Assembly (NCBI GenBank): GCA_035275405.1
Contig: DATEMU010000015.1
Location: 62,001 to 126,000 of the forward strand
Direction of reading: 5' to 3'
From: Phycisphaerae bacterium
Lineage (GTDB): Bacteria > Planctomycetota > Phycisphaerae > UBA1845 > UTPLA1
Length of the DNA stretch: 64,000 bases
In this document: piece after piece, positions 37,193-45,973 of the stretch
Layout of the letters: each line of letters opens with the position of its first letter
Numbering within the stretch: position 1 is the first letter of the stretch
Made by a program: the position numbers and the translations under genes
The notes under the pieces: generated by a model
Databases searched by the model: none
What the model saw: only the letters and a program-made list of their open reading frames with translations
What the model was told of the DNA's origin: nothing

Positions 37193-38762
37193 CGGGCGAC
37201 AACTTGCCGTCCTGTTGGCGTGCGCGAGCTTCGGGCTTGCAAGTCCCAAGGTGCGCGCAACCGGCGCGGCAAGTCAAATCGTCAATGATCCGGCCTCCGA
37301 CGCCGTGATTCGCCTCACAGACGACGATGCCGACGGGCCATGTGATCCCGAAACCCAGGGGATGCCCGACCTCGCGCAAATGAGGCTGGGGCGATTCGCG
37401 CCGAGCGCGCCCTCCGACGACCTTTTCAGCGGTGATTGGTCGTACAACGGTGAGTTCCTGCGCTTTGACATGGTGTTTTCCGGAGTCGTCAATCCGCCCG
37501 GTCCGCTGGGCTTCGACTGGGATTACCCCGAGTACGCACCGTTCAAATATGGTCCCAATCCCGTGTTTGGATGGATCGAGTTGGACGTCGACGTGGACGT
37601 GACCACGGGCGGTGAATTAGCCCATCCCGAATTCCGGTATCTGGGAAATGTCGCACGCTTCGGGGGCCGGCCTCAGGGTTCGCAATTCACGGATCGGATG
37701 GCGGAAAATCAGTCCGCCTTTGATCAAAATGTGCTGACGGCGCCGTACGTCGATCGCTGCGGCGAGGAGTTTCACCTCGCATTCGTCGCCGAAGATATCA
37801 ACGCCATTACGATCCTTGAAGAAAGACCGGGCGGCGAGCCGGCAATTTTTGAAGACGGAGAAACCTGGCTCGTGGAAGGACGGCTCTTTCATCGCGCCCA
37901 CGGGTTTGAGGAGTTCGCCTTCATGTGCCCGTACGCAGAAGGTGAATACATGCCGACCGTACAACTTCGCTTTTGCCACAATGCTCAAACCGACCGGACC
38001 ACGATTTCCCTCGTCTATCCGCTGACGAACGCTGCGTGTGCGGCAATAGAAGGCCCCTCCACGCCGGTCGAGGAGATCGACGGTTGCACCGACAACCAGC
38101 ATTCGATGGAGGAGGCCTTGAGTGATCTCAAATTCTCCGCCACCTACGCTACATATCTGGACCGGTTGAACCCCGAGTTTCAGCTCCTGGCCGAGTGGGA
38201 ATTCAAATCGGTGGCCAACCACCTTTCCCCGGCCGCGTGGCGAATCCAGGTCCTGGTAGGGACCGCCTATGGAGCACCGCAGCCAGACAATGCTTATTTC
38301 GTCTGGACCGATGTGTGGCCGAATCCTCGCTTGGGCGATTTCGACGGCAATGGTACCGTGGATGGACTCGACTCGGCCTCCTTCTACGACTATCTCGGGA
38401 CCCACGACGGCCTACCGGGGACCGACGATGACCTCGATCCCTTTAACGGCCGGATCACGCTAAGCAGTTTTGCGTCAAATTTCTCGCTTTTTGATACGAA
38501 CCACGACGGGCTCGTGCATCCCGCGGACCTCTCCATTCGAGGGGATATGGACCTCGATGGGGACCTCGATTTTTGGGATGTCGACGATTTTGCGCAGGCT
38601 CTCATCGATCCAGTCGCCTACCAGGAGGACCACGAGGGGGCCGACCCCGAGGCTCGGGGGGACATGAATGCCGATTTTCGGTTGGACGGGGCGGATATCG
38701 CGGTATTTACGGATACGCTCCTCGATCCAGGAGGTGTGCGAAGCCCTAACCCCTTCCCCTAG
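37182..38762 (+). CDS. Secreted protein with C-terminal dockerin-like repeats
   Basis: The frame encodes 526 residues from ATG 37182 (MRSSGRQLAVLLACASFGLA); ATG 37164 is also in frame, and both overlap the activator gene's end. A signal peptide precedes a large beta-rich N-terminal region with no family I recognise. The C-terminal 130 residues contain three dockerin/EF-hand-type loops: G-D-F-D-G-N-G-T-V-D-G-L-D, F-D-T-N-H-D-G-L-V-H-P-A-D with G-D-M-D-L-D-G-D-L-D, and G-D-M-N-A-D-F-R-L-D-G-A-D. Dockerin-like tails are common in Phycisphaerae. It lacks the CGxCAQGVLP tail. The overlap implies shared transcription with the two-component pair. Confidence 0.75.
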   Translation: MRSSGRQLAVLLACASFGLASPKVRATGAASQIVNDPASDAVIRLTDDDADGPCDPETQGMPDLAQMRLGRFAPSAPSDDLFSGDWSYNGEFLRFDMVFSGVVNPPGPLGFDWDYPEYAPFKYGPNPVFGWIELDVDVDVTTGGELAHPEFRYLGNVARFGGRPQGSQFTDRMAENQSAFDQNVLTAPYVDRCGEEFHLAFVAEDINAITILEERPGGEPAIFEDGETWLVEGRLFHRAHGFEEFAFMCPYAEGEYMPTVQLRFCHNAQTDRTTISLVYPLTNAACAAIEGPSTPVEEIDGCTDNQHSMEEALSDLKFSATYATYLDRLNPEFQLLAEWEFKSVANHLSPAAWRIQVLVGTAYGAPQPDNAYFVWTDVWPNPRLGDFDGNGTVDGLDSASFYDYLGTHDGLPGTDDDLDPFNGRITLSSFASNFSLFDTNHDGLVHPADLSIRGDMDLDGDLDFWDVDDFAQALIDPVAYQEDHEGADPEARGDMNADFRLDGADIAVFTDTLLDPGGVRSPNPFP

Positions 38763-38905
38763 CGAGGGATGTACCTCGTAGGAAATATCGAAGATTGGCA
38801 GTAGGTAATATCTTTACCCCCTAGTTTTTTGGACGAGGGATCGGTTAGGATAGCTCACAGATTCGGAGCCTACGTACACACGGCCGTGGCTGGGTGTCAA
38901 ACGGC

Positions 38906-39694
38906 ATGGAGAATCGTACACACAGGCCATGCGGCGGCACGCCGCGTCGGGGCCTGACGCTGATTGAGTTGTTACTCGTGATCAGCGTTTTAGGCCTGCT
39001 TTCTGCCATCCTGATCCCTGCGCTGAGTTCCGGGCGCCACGCCGCGATGGATCTGAAATGTCGATCGGGCTTGCGCACGATTACGACGAGCTTTATGGAC
39101 TTTGCGAGCGAAAGCGGCGCGGGTCGGCGCGGCGACAGCGACCAATTTGCCGCGGGACAATTCCGGCTTGAGGATTTCCAGGAGTCCATTTATCAGGTCG
39201 ACGAATTCTGGAATGACCCGACAGAAGACCGCGTCACGATCGACTCTCGCACGCTCCCGTTGGCCTGCCCGGCGAGCCCGGCGACGCTGGAGCGCCGCTC
39301 GGGCGTCCCCTGCAGCCGCGGCGCGGTTGGTCCCCGAAAAAATATCAGCGTCGGCTTTAATCGCCGGCTCGATACGACGACGCGATTCATCGACGACCGC
39401 GCGTTCCCGCAGAACGCGTACGTGACCGAAAAAATTCTCAATTACGCCGATGTCCCCCTCGTCTTTGACGTCGATGGCGAGAAATCGGCCGCCAACAATG
39501 TCATTCCCTATTACAGCGCGCCGCCGCTGGCGCGCCAGGACATCCCCGACATCTATTCGTCGGGACGATACTGGATCCCCTCCTTCCGTCATCGCGGCAG
39601 CATGAATGTCGCCTTCATCGGTGGCCACGTCCTCTCCTCGCGCCAGCCCACGCAGGAGCCATGGTGGCGCTGGGACTATGAACCCGAGATGTGA
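38906..39694 (+). CDS. Prepilin-like protein with type II secretion/pilin N-terminal motif
   Basis: The frame encodes 262 residues from ATG 38906. A basic leader ends R-R-G, then L-T-L-I-E-L-L-L-V-I-S-V-L-G-L-L: a prepilin peptidase site with Glu5 in place and a hydrophobic helix. The C-terminal F-R-H-R-G-S-M-N-V-A-F-I-G-G-H-V resembles the H-X9-DG end of planctomycete DUF1559 pseudopilin-like proteins, but the Asp is Gly. This is probably a DUF1559 relative, or a minor pseudopilin processed and assembled at the inner membrane. It is convergent with the HtrA-like operon, 22 bases away. Confidence 0.78.
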   Translation: MENRTHRPCGGTPRRGLTLIELLLVISVLGLLSAILIPALSSGRHAAMDLKCRSGLRTITTSFMDFASESGAGRRGDSDQFAAGQFRLEDFQESIYQVDEFWNDPTEDRVTIDSRTLPLACPASPATLERRSGVPCSRGAVGPRKNISVGFNRRLDTTTRFIDDRAFPQNAYVTEKILNYADVPLVFDVDGEKSAANNVIPYYSAPPLARQDIPDIYSSGRYWIPSFRHRGSMNVAFIGGHVLSSRQPTQEPWWRWDYEPEM

Positions 39695-39716
39695 CGCCCG
39701 ATTCCCTGCGAATTGC

Positions 39717-40871
39717 CTAATCCGTTGAGGGACGGCTCGTCGGTTGTGGATCGCTCTCTTCATCCGCGGAGGGCTGAGTCGTCGTCGGCTCTGGTTGGGG
39801 TGGTTCGGGGAAGTTTCCGATTTCCGATGGTCGCGCCAGCCTCACCCTAATGTCGATGCGCTGCCAGCGGCGTTTGAGGGTAATGGTGACCTCTTCTCCG
39901 GCCGCACGATCGCTCAGCTTTCGCTGCAAACTCAGAAGATCGCCCACGTGCTGGCCTTCGAGCGCGATGATGATATCGCCGGGTTGCAGGTCTGCTTGCG
40001 CCGCGGGGGAGGGATCGGCGACGGCCTCGATCCGGACGCCGCGGGCCTGCGGAAACAGCTCCTCCAGAAACGGAATTGCGTCCTCCTCGTCCGGCCCCAG
40101 GAGGACGCCGATCTTGCCCGGTTCGATGACCTCGCCCGCCGTCAGGCGGGCAAGCACGGCATCCACCTTGTCCTTGTAGATCGCAAAGCCGATCCCGCTA
40201 TCGTACCAGCCGACGCCTTCGATTTGACCCCCGGCGCCGGCCATGGGCACGATCAGTCCGAGCACTCGCCCTTCGATGTCGATCAGCGGGCCGCCGTAAT
40301 TGACAGGGGATGTCTTGGCGTCGGTTTGCATGGCCAGGCCATTGCGGCGGGCCACCGCGCTGACAATGCCCAGGGAAACCGACGGCACCTCTCCGCCCAG
40401 CGCCCGACCGCACGCGATGGCGTATTGGCCGACCCGGACGTCCGTGCGCGCCGCCCACTGCGCCGCGGGAAGGTCTGTCGCGTCGATTTTCACGAGCGCC
40501 AGGCGGCGGATGAAATCGCGGGCGAGTAGCTTGGCGACGAAGCGGCGACCGTCCGAGAGCGTGACTGTGATCACGGTCGGCTCGCGAGCGAAATTGAAGC
40601 TGCTGGTCAGGATGAGACCGTCGGAGGAGAGTATGATTCCCGTGGTAGGCCCGTCAGCGAGCCGAAACCGCTCCTCCATCCGTCCGCGCCCGCCTTCTCG
40701 AACCGGCTGTGCACCGCCGACGGTCTCCAGGGTAACCACGAATGGGGCGACGGTTTCCACGGCGCTGCGAATGGCCTGTCCCAGATCGCGAGCGTGTTCG
40801 ACGGCATCGGGCGACGCGTGAATCGCGGCACCTGCTAGTCCCACCAGGGCGTGCATGAAGGTCGCGCTCAT
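39717..40871 (-). CDS. HtrA-like PDZ protein, predicted pseudoprotease (operon gene 11)
   Basis: This 384-residue protein carries a trypsin-like domain followed by a PDZ domain (VRIEAVADPSPAAQADLQPGDIIIALEGQ). Aligned with the active gene at 41920-43608, all three catalytic positions are changed: the His site reads L-I-L-T-S-S-F (Phe), the Asp site R-R-L-A-L-V-K-I (Arg), and the Ser site V-N-Y-G-G-P-L (Tyr). The PDZ region keeps the peptide-binding layout. The start overlaps the preceding stop by four bases. It probably binds rather than cuts substrates. A Thr/Pro/Ser-rich tail ends it. Confidence 0.88.
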   Translation of the reverse strand: MSATFMHALVGLAGAAIHASPDAVEHARDLGQAIRSAVETVAPFVVTLETVGGAQPVREGGRGRMEERFRLADGPTTGIILSSDGLILTSSFNFAREPTVITVTLSDGRRFVAKLLARDFIRRLALVKIDATDLPAAQWAARTDVRVGQYAIACGRALGGEVPSVSLGIVSAVARRNGLAMQTDAKTSPVNYGGPLIDIEGRVLGLIVPMAGAGGQIEGVGWYDSGIGFAIYKDKVDAVLARLTAGEVIEPGKIGVLLGPDEEDAIPFLEELFPQARGVRIEAVADPSPAAQADLQPGDIIIALEGQHVGDLLSLQRKLSDRAAGEEVTITLKRRWQRIDIRVRLARPSEIGNFPEPPQPEPTTTQPSADEESDPQPTSRPSTD

Positions 40872-41923
40872 GGCTCTGCTCCGACGGTGACGTTCAGCGT
40901 AATCAACTGCGCGCCGCGCTTGATGGTCAGGGGTACGGACTGGCCGGGCACCAATTCGCGAATGACCTCCTCATAGCTTTCAGCCGAGGAGATTCGCCGG
41001 CCGTCAATAGCGAGTATCAAGTCGTCGGCCCGCACACCCGCGGTTTCGGCGGGCGAGCCGGGGCGAACGCGATCCACGAAGGCGGAGACGTGGCGATAAC
41101 CGAGTTTGGCAAGCTTGATCCCAATATAGGGCTTTTGGCCTTCCACGCTGGCAGGTCGATCGGGGCTGGTCCCCGCTGGGCGGGATGCCACCTCGCCACC
41201 GAGGAAGGCCGTGAGTTCTTCGGCGGGAAGCGCGAAGTTGATTCGCGTGAACGTGTTTTCCGCCTCGACGATCTTGCCTACCAGGCCGACGAAGTTCCCG
41301 CTCAAGTCCAGGAGTGGACCACCCGCCGCTCCGGGATTGGCCGTGATGGCGTCGAATATCAGCAGGGGGCCGGCGTAATCGAACTGTTGCGCGAGTCGGC
41401 GCGTGGCGACGGGGCCGTGAAAGCTGAGTATCCCGCGGTTCATCGACACGGCCTCGCGGCCTTCGGCGATCTTGAACCAATTCCCGAGGGCGACGACGGC
41501 GTCTCCAATCTGAAGGTGCTTGGAAGCGTGCGGGGCAAGAAATGGCAAGTCGCCGCCGTCAATCTTGAGGAGTGCGAGCTGCCGGTTCTCGTCCGACCGC
41601 ACCAGCTTTCCGTCGAGTCGCCGACCGTCCGCCAGGATGACCTGCACCTTGCCCGTGCTGACCATGAGCGACAAGGCCGTAACGATACGTCCGTCCGGCG
41701 AGACCAGGACGCCCGTGCCGTAGCCGTGCTCACGGCCTGCGCCCGGTCCATAAAGCTTCACGACCGCGGCGCTGGCGCGATCAAAAACTGATGTTAGCGG
41801 GTGCTCCGACGAGCGGGTGGATAGACCCGGCGAATGGCCGACGGCGACGGTCGAAGCAATGGTGACCAAGGTGACGCCGATGGCGAACACCAAAGCCAGA
41901 ATGATCTGGTAACGCCGCGTCAT
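40868..41923 (-). CDS. HtrA-like PDZ protein, predicted pseudoprotease (operon gene 10)
   Basis: This 351-residue protein has an N-terminal transmembrane or signal helix (IILALVFAIGVTLVTIASTVAV), a trypsin-like domain and a PDZ domain (SAFVDRVRPGSPAETAGVRADDLILAIDG). Triad positions are lost: Ser replaces His in I-V-T-A-L-S, Gln replaces Asp in N-R-Q-L-A-L-L-K-I, and Ala replaces Ser in P-G-A-A-G-G-P-L. The glycines around the oxyanion loop remain, so the fold is probably kept. It overlaps both neighbouring genes by four bases. Keeping a predicted dead copy on each transcript suggests a scaffolding role. Confidence 0.9.
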   Translation of the reverse strand: MTRRYQIILALVFAIGVTLVTIASTVAVGHSPGLSTRSSEHPLTSVFDRASAAVVKLYGPGAGREHGYGTGVLVSPDGRIVTALSLMVSTGKVQVILADGRRLDGKLVRSDENRQLALLKIDGGDLPFLAPHASKHLQIGDAVVALGNWFKIAEGREAVSMNRGILSFHGPVATRRLAQQFDYAGPLLIFDAITANPGAAGGPLLDLSGNFVGLVGKIVEAENTFTRINFALPAEELTAFLGGEVASRPAGTSPDRPASVEGQKPYIGIKLAKLGYRHVSAFVDRVRPGSPAETAGVRADDLILAIDGRRISSAESYEEVIRELVPGQSVPLTIKRGAQLITLNVTVGAEP

Positions 41924-43608
41924 TGCGGTTTTTCCTGTATCTGGATCACCTCAAACTGATCCTCCGCGAACGGGGTGTCGTCCAGGAGTGTCCAGCGGCG
42001 ATAGGGCAGCTTCAGCGCGCCGGTCGAAGACCGGCCCTGGCGGACCCGCCGATAGTCGTCGTACTCGTAACGGACTCGCTTTCCACTGGTCGCGTGGTTG
42101 AATTCGACGGCCAGCAAGCGGCCATTGGCATCATCGAAAGCGGCCGTGAATGAAAAATCCGTGCCGATCTTGTCTTCGATCACGACCGCGATATTCCCGC
42201 GAATTTCGTCCCCACCCACCACTTTGCAGTCCCGGTCGGGCTTGTCCGCCGCCGCTTGCAGGAGCCGCCAGCGTATCGCCTCTTCGATCGCGTCGGGTGG
42301 GGCAGTCGGCTCGATTTGAACTTTGGCAGGCCGCTGGTGGGTGAATGCAAAGGCCGCTCCCGCATCACCCGGTTTGGAAACGAGAAACCTCTTCCCGCGA
42401 TAGACGAGGATCTGAATATCGTCGAGACCGTCGGCCCCGCCCATCGCCCGGGCATACGACTTCAAGGCCTTGCGTACCGCCTCGCGATTGGCGCTTCGGG
42501 TGACGGCAGTCTCGGCATAGGGATCGAAGCGGTTTGCGGCGGGACTTTGCCGTCCTCGCGTCAGATCAGGAAGCGGCAGGGCATCCAAACGAAACCGGAC
42601 CTTTTCGGTTTTTTCGAGACGGCGGTAGATCATCTCCACGGGCCAATCGGCGGGAAACGTTCCCAGGAGCGAAAGGAAATGATTAGCGCTTTGGATATCG
42701 ACGCCGGCGAACCGCACCAGTCGATCTCCGTTTCGGATTCCGGCGCGATACGCGACCGAGCCATCCTCGACCTGGTCAATGACGATTCCACCGTCCGCAT
42801 CGGCGGCGATGAACCCGGCTGATCCGTGGGCCGGTGAGAGCCCGGCGCGAAGGGCCGGAAGAAAGCGTCGAATCTGGTTGATGGTGATGGCAAACCCGAC
42901 TCCGACGTTGACCCGCCCGCGCTCCTCGATGGCGACGCGCCCGTTGATGCCGACGAGACGGCCGTTCAGGTCAAAGAGCGGGCCGCCGGAGTTGCCGGGG
43001 TTGATCGACGTATCGACCTGAATGCAATCGGAATAGGTCAGCGCGCCACGGGTCCCTGCCTGGTATCGGTGCAATCCCGAAACGATGCCGAGCGTCGCGG
43101 TGGGTGTGTAATCGTCGGCCAGGCCAAATGGATTGCCGAGGGCGACGCAGGGATCGCCAATGCGAAGGTCGTTGGCGTCGCCGAACTCCACCGCGGTGAA
43201 CGACTCTCGCTTGGTGAAGCGAAAAACGGCGACATCTCCTCCGGGGTCCATGCCAAGGACTTCGATCTCTCGAAGTTTGCCATCGTGCAATCCCACGTCG
43301 CCCAGACGTTGGGGAAGCATCGGCGCGACGACGTGAAAGTTGGTCAGCCCGTACCCCTCGGCATCGATAATGACTCCCGACCCGCCGCCGATATGGTTGT
43401 CCTTTGTAAACAGGCTGGCGACGGAAGGCGAAAGTCGCTGGATAAGTTCAATACGGGCGGCCTCGGCCGCGCGAACCGAGGGCGCGGGAGATGCGGCGGC
43501 GCCCGAAGCAAACAGCAAATGAAAAAGTGCAAAGAGTGAAGCGACCCGGAGCGCGCATGGACTCCCGTATTCGCAATTCGTTATTCGCCATTCGCATTTG
43601 CGGTGCAT
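41920..43608 (-). CDS. HtrA/DegP-family serine protease with PDZ domain, triad intact (operon gene 9)
   Basis: This 562-residue protein has a trypsin-like domain with the full triad: His92 in G-L-T-N-F-H-V-V, Asp125 in G-G-D-V-A-V-F, Ser207 in P-G-N-S-G-G-P-L. A PDZ domain follows (GSVAYRAGIRNGDRLVRFAGVDI), then about 190 residues I do not recognise, with a beta-rich C-terminus. The first 16 codons after the ATG at 43608 translate a period-7 repeat (CEWRITNCEYG) before a hydrophobic signal. It is the only predicted active protease of the three. Confidence 0.88.
   Translation of the reverse strand: MHRKCEWRITNCEYGSPCALRVASLFALFHLLFASGAAASPAPSVRAAEAARIELIQRLSPSVASLFTKDNHIGGGSGVIIDAEGYGLTNFHVVAPMLPQRLGDVGLHDGKLREIEVLGMDPGGDVAVFRFTKRESFTAVEFGDANDLRIGDPCVALGNPFGLADDYTPTATLGIVSGLHRYQAGTRGALTYSDCIQVDTSINPGNSGGPLFDLNGRLVGINGRVAIEERGRVNVGVGFAITINQIRRFLPALRAGLSPAHGSAGFIAADADGGIVIDQVEDGSVAYRAGIRNGDRLVRFAGVDIQSANHFLSLLGTFPADWPVEMIYRRLEKTEKVRFRLDALPLPDLTRGRQSPAANRFDPYAETAVTRSANREAVRKALKSYARAMGGADGLDDIQILVYRGKRFLVSKPGDAGAAFAFTHQRPAKVQIEPTAPPDAIEEAIRWRLLQAAADKPDRDCKVVGGDEIRGNIAVVIEDKIGTDFSFTAAFDDANGRLLAVEFNHATSGKRVRYEYDDYRRVRQGRSSTGALKLPYRRWTLLDDTPFAEDQFEVIQIQEKPQ
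43569..43600. repeat. Period-7 short tandem repeat at the start of the HtrA gene
   Basis: On the plus strand a TTCGNNN heptamer occurs four times in a row with slight variation (TTCGCAA, TTCGTTA and relatives). It spans the first codons of the protease gene and is read as N-terminal residues. Confidence 0.7.
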
Positions 43609-43613
43609 TCGCT

Positions 43614-44840
43614 TTAGTCGGCCGGTCCCGCCGAGGCGCGGATCAACCGCGCATCAGCCCAATCGCCGTGATCCGCCAGATCGAGTTCCGGCCCGGCGAG
43701 ACATTCCAGAGTCAGTTCGCGTACCCCGTGCACGTCGACGGCGATGGACTCAGATTCACGCGCGGTCATGACGTCGGATTTGTAAAGTACACGGTCATCG
43801 CCGCGCACTCGAAAGACGGCGGCCCCGCCGGCGGCGCTGTCATCAATGCCGATCGTTGAGAGGAACCGATCGAAACCACCATCAAGCTTGTACGACAAAA
43901 TAGTGTCGGCGTGTACGCCGAGTCCCCTGGAGTGGCTCCGCCCGTTCAGGACAAGGGGGCCGCCGGTCACGCTTGTATCGCGGCGGGGCGGCCAGGAAAC
44001 GTCGAACAGCGATCGTTGCGTTGTTGTGGATGGCTCCAGCTCGGAGACATAAACGACGCGGTCGCTCCGCAGGGCGATCGTCGAGACCGCGTCCCAGGGG
44101 AGACTTATTTGACCCAATGGTCCGGCATCGATCGCAATCGACGTGTGGTCCGCGGAACGGATTTGCCCGACGATTCGGTTACGCCCGGCCAGGTTCAGCG
44201 TGGCGGAACCGGTTTTGGAAGGAGGCCTGACGCCCCCGAGCACCACGCCGAACGCCTTATCCAGTGATGCGACCTGCAGCTTGTCACCGAATCGAAACGT
44301 CCATCGATCAGGTTCGAGGCGCTCGAGCGCGCCCGGCAGAACGACGGCCTTGGACCCCTGCGGCACCACGAGCAGATCGCGGCCCGCAGCGCGCTGCGCT
44401 AGCCGGGAATCAAATTCCGCCTCGGCGGCGCCATGGTTAGGCCGGCCGAATCGGATACCCGCCAATGCGTCCAGTCTCAGTACCAGCGGCTCTTTAAGGC
44501 CGACATCGACGCGCAGGTCCCGGCCGGACTCGTCCTCGGGTTTTAGCAGGACGCCTTCCAGCACTCCACCATCGGTGAGGTAAAAAGTGCAGAACGTCCC
44601 TGCGGAGCGCGCATTCGGTTCCTGGGGAGTCGAATTCAGCATAACGCGTTCCAGGTTCGACAGGGGAATCTCCCCGCTTCCCTTGGGTGTGTGGTACCGT
44701 AACACGTCAGTCTGGATCGAATCGATCTGGATATCGAGTTGGGCGCCCTCGACCGTCAGGACTTGCGCGGCCGGTTGCGTGGCGGCCGCCGGTCGGTCCG
44801 CCGCCATCACGAGTAATAGCGTCGTGCAGAGGCCGATCAC
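43614..44840 (-). CDS. Secreted NPCBM/NEW2-domain protein (operon gene 8)
   Basis: This 408-residue protein starts with a short signal peptide (MIGLCTTLLLVMAADRPAAA). The N-terminal 270 residues form beta-rich repeats of the type found in many planctomycete secreted proteins: I-P-L-S-N-L-E-R-V, V-L-R-L-D-A-L-A-G-I-R-F, I-S-L-P-W-D-A-V. The C-terminal 120 residues match the NPCBM/NEW2 carbohydrate-binding-type domain: S-R-G-L-G-V-H-A-D-T-I-L-S-Y, F-L-S-T-I-G-I-D-D and V-F-R-V-R-G-D-D. It overlaps the preceding gene by four bases and lies five bases before the active HtrA gene, so all are probably translated from one message. Confidence 0.85.
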   Translation of the reverse strand: MIGLCTTLLLVMAADRPAAATQPAAQVLTVEGAQLDIQIDSIQTDVLRYHTPKGSGEIPLSNLERVMLNSTPQEPNARSAGTFCTFYLTDGGVLEGVLLKPEDESGRDLRVDVGLKEPLVLRLDALAGIRFGRPNHGAAEAEFDSRLAQRAAGRDLLVVPQGSKAVVLPGALERLEPDRWTFRFGDKLQVASLDKAFGVVLGGVRPPSKTGSATLNLAGRNRIVGQIRSADHTSIAIDAGPLGQISLPWDAVSTIALRSDRVVYVSELEPSTTTQRSLFDVSWPPRRDTSVTGGPLVLNGRSHSRGLGVHADTILSYKLDGGFDRFLSTIGIDDSAAGGAAVFRVRGDDRVLYKSDVMTARESESIAVDVHGVRELTLECLAGPELDLADHGDWADARLIRASAGPAD

Positions 44841-45946
44841 TTTGCGGGTGCGTCCTTGGCCAGTTGCTGGTAATACTGTTCGAGCAATTCCCGGTATTGG
44901 CTCGGAAAGCGGCGCTGGAGAGTCTGCAGAATCTCCTCGCGCTCGCGCGGCGGCATCTTTCCCCAGGCCTCGCCGGGAGACGCACGGACCTTGCGGAGTT
45001 CGCCGACCTGCGATTGGCCGCCGGGTGTGGTCGAGCGCGTCGCCCCGCCGGGCTTGTTACCGCCCTGGGGCGCTCCACCGCCTTTCTTTCCGCCGCCCTT
45101 GCCCTTCGATTTTTCCTGATTCTCCGCCTCATCGATCATGGCGGTCAACAATTCTACGGCCTCCTTTTGGCGCACGGTAACAGGCTCATGTGTTTCGCCC
45201 AGGTGGATTCGCCGTCTCGCGTAGTTGAGCAGGTCGCGAACATCGCCCATGCCGCCGGGACTCCGCCGCGATAGTTCGGTGACGATTTGCGTCGCCGTGA
45301 CGCGAAGGCGATCCGGCGCGGCGGGGTAGCGGGCGAGCAATTCCGTCAGCGCCGTCAGCGCATCCTCGTATTGGAGGGCATGGACTCGGCAATAGCCGAG
45401 CATGAAAAGGAAATGGTCGTGCTGCAGCGTGTAACGGTCCACGGGATCGTGCGCCTCGCGAACGCGATCGAGTATCTCCAAAGCATGGTCCATCTGCTCC
45501 AGTTCGATCAGCGCGGTGGCGGCCAGCGAGGCAGAGGCGACGGCCAGGTAGGGGTCCTCGTCCTTGGAAAGGGCGTCAAAGATGTCGGCCGCCTTGTCGG
45601 GCTTTTCGGAGGCCAAGAGGTCGAGGCCGATCTTGAATGGCTCCGATAGGACGGCCAGCGAGTTATTGATGAAATCGCCGCGCCCGTCGGCGAGGGCCGA
45701 ATCACGCGACTTCACCACAAAGTCCCGCGCCTTCGCGTCGTAGGCGTCGGAGGCTCCAACGTGACTCAGAAACGCCGCGATGACTTCCTCGGGCGGCACG
45801 ACCGGCGCCACAGCCGGCCGCGACTCGGGCAAGGGCCCGATGGACTTGACGGGCGGTGACTCCGGCGCCGCGAAAGCCGGACTGACGGCCGCTAGGGCCA
45901 ATACGGTGGACATGCGGAGCCGGTCTCGAATCATCATACTCATCAT
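44837..45946 (-). CDS. Secreted TPR-type protein (operon gene 7)
   Basis: This 369-residue protein has a signal peptide (LRMSTVLALAAVSPAFA). The middle is helical with TPR-like pairs (A-A-D-I-F-D-A-L-S-K-D-E-D-P-Y-L-A-V-A; H-A-L-E-I-L-D-R-V-R; D-A-L-T-A-L-T-E-L-L-A-R-Y-P). A low-complexity Gly/Lys-rich linker (KSKGKGGGKKGGG) precedes a conserved-looking end: G-E-A-W-G-K-M-P-P-R-E-R-E-E-I-L-Q, then Y-R-E-L-L-E-Q-Y-Y-Q-Q-L-A. That ending recurs in planctomycete proteins next to BatA-type genes and may bind a partner in the complex. Confidence 0.8.
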   Translation of the reverse strand: MMSMMIRDRLRMSTVLALAAVSPAFAAPESPPVKSIGPLPESRPAVAPVVPPEEVIAAFLSHVGASDAYDAKARDFVVKSRDSALADGRGDFINNSLAVLSEPFKIGLDLLASEKPDKAADIFDALSKDEDPYLAVASASLAATALIELEQMDHALEILDRVREAHDPVDRYTLQHDHFLFMLGYCRVHALQYEDALTALTELLARYPAAPDRLRVTATQIVTELSRRSPGGMGDVRDLLNYARRRIHLGETHEPVTVRQKEAVELLTAMIDEAENQEKSKGKGGGKKGGGAPQGGNKPGGATRSTTPGGQSQVGELRKVRASPGEAWGKMPPREREEILQTLQRRFPSQYRELLEQYYQQLAKDAPAK

Positions 45947-45973
45947 AGCATCGAAAAAACGCCCTTGCGGGCA

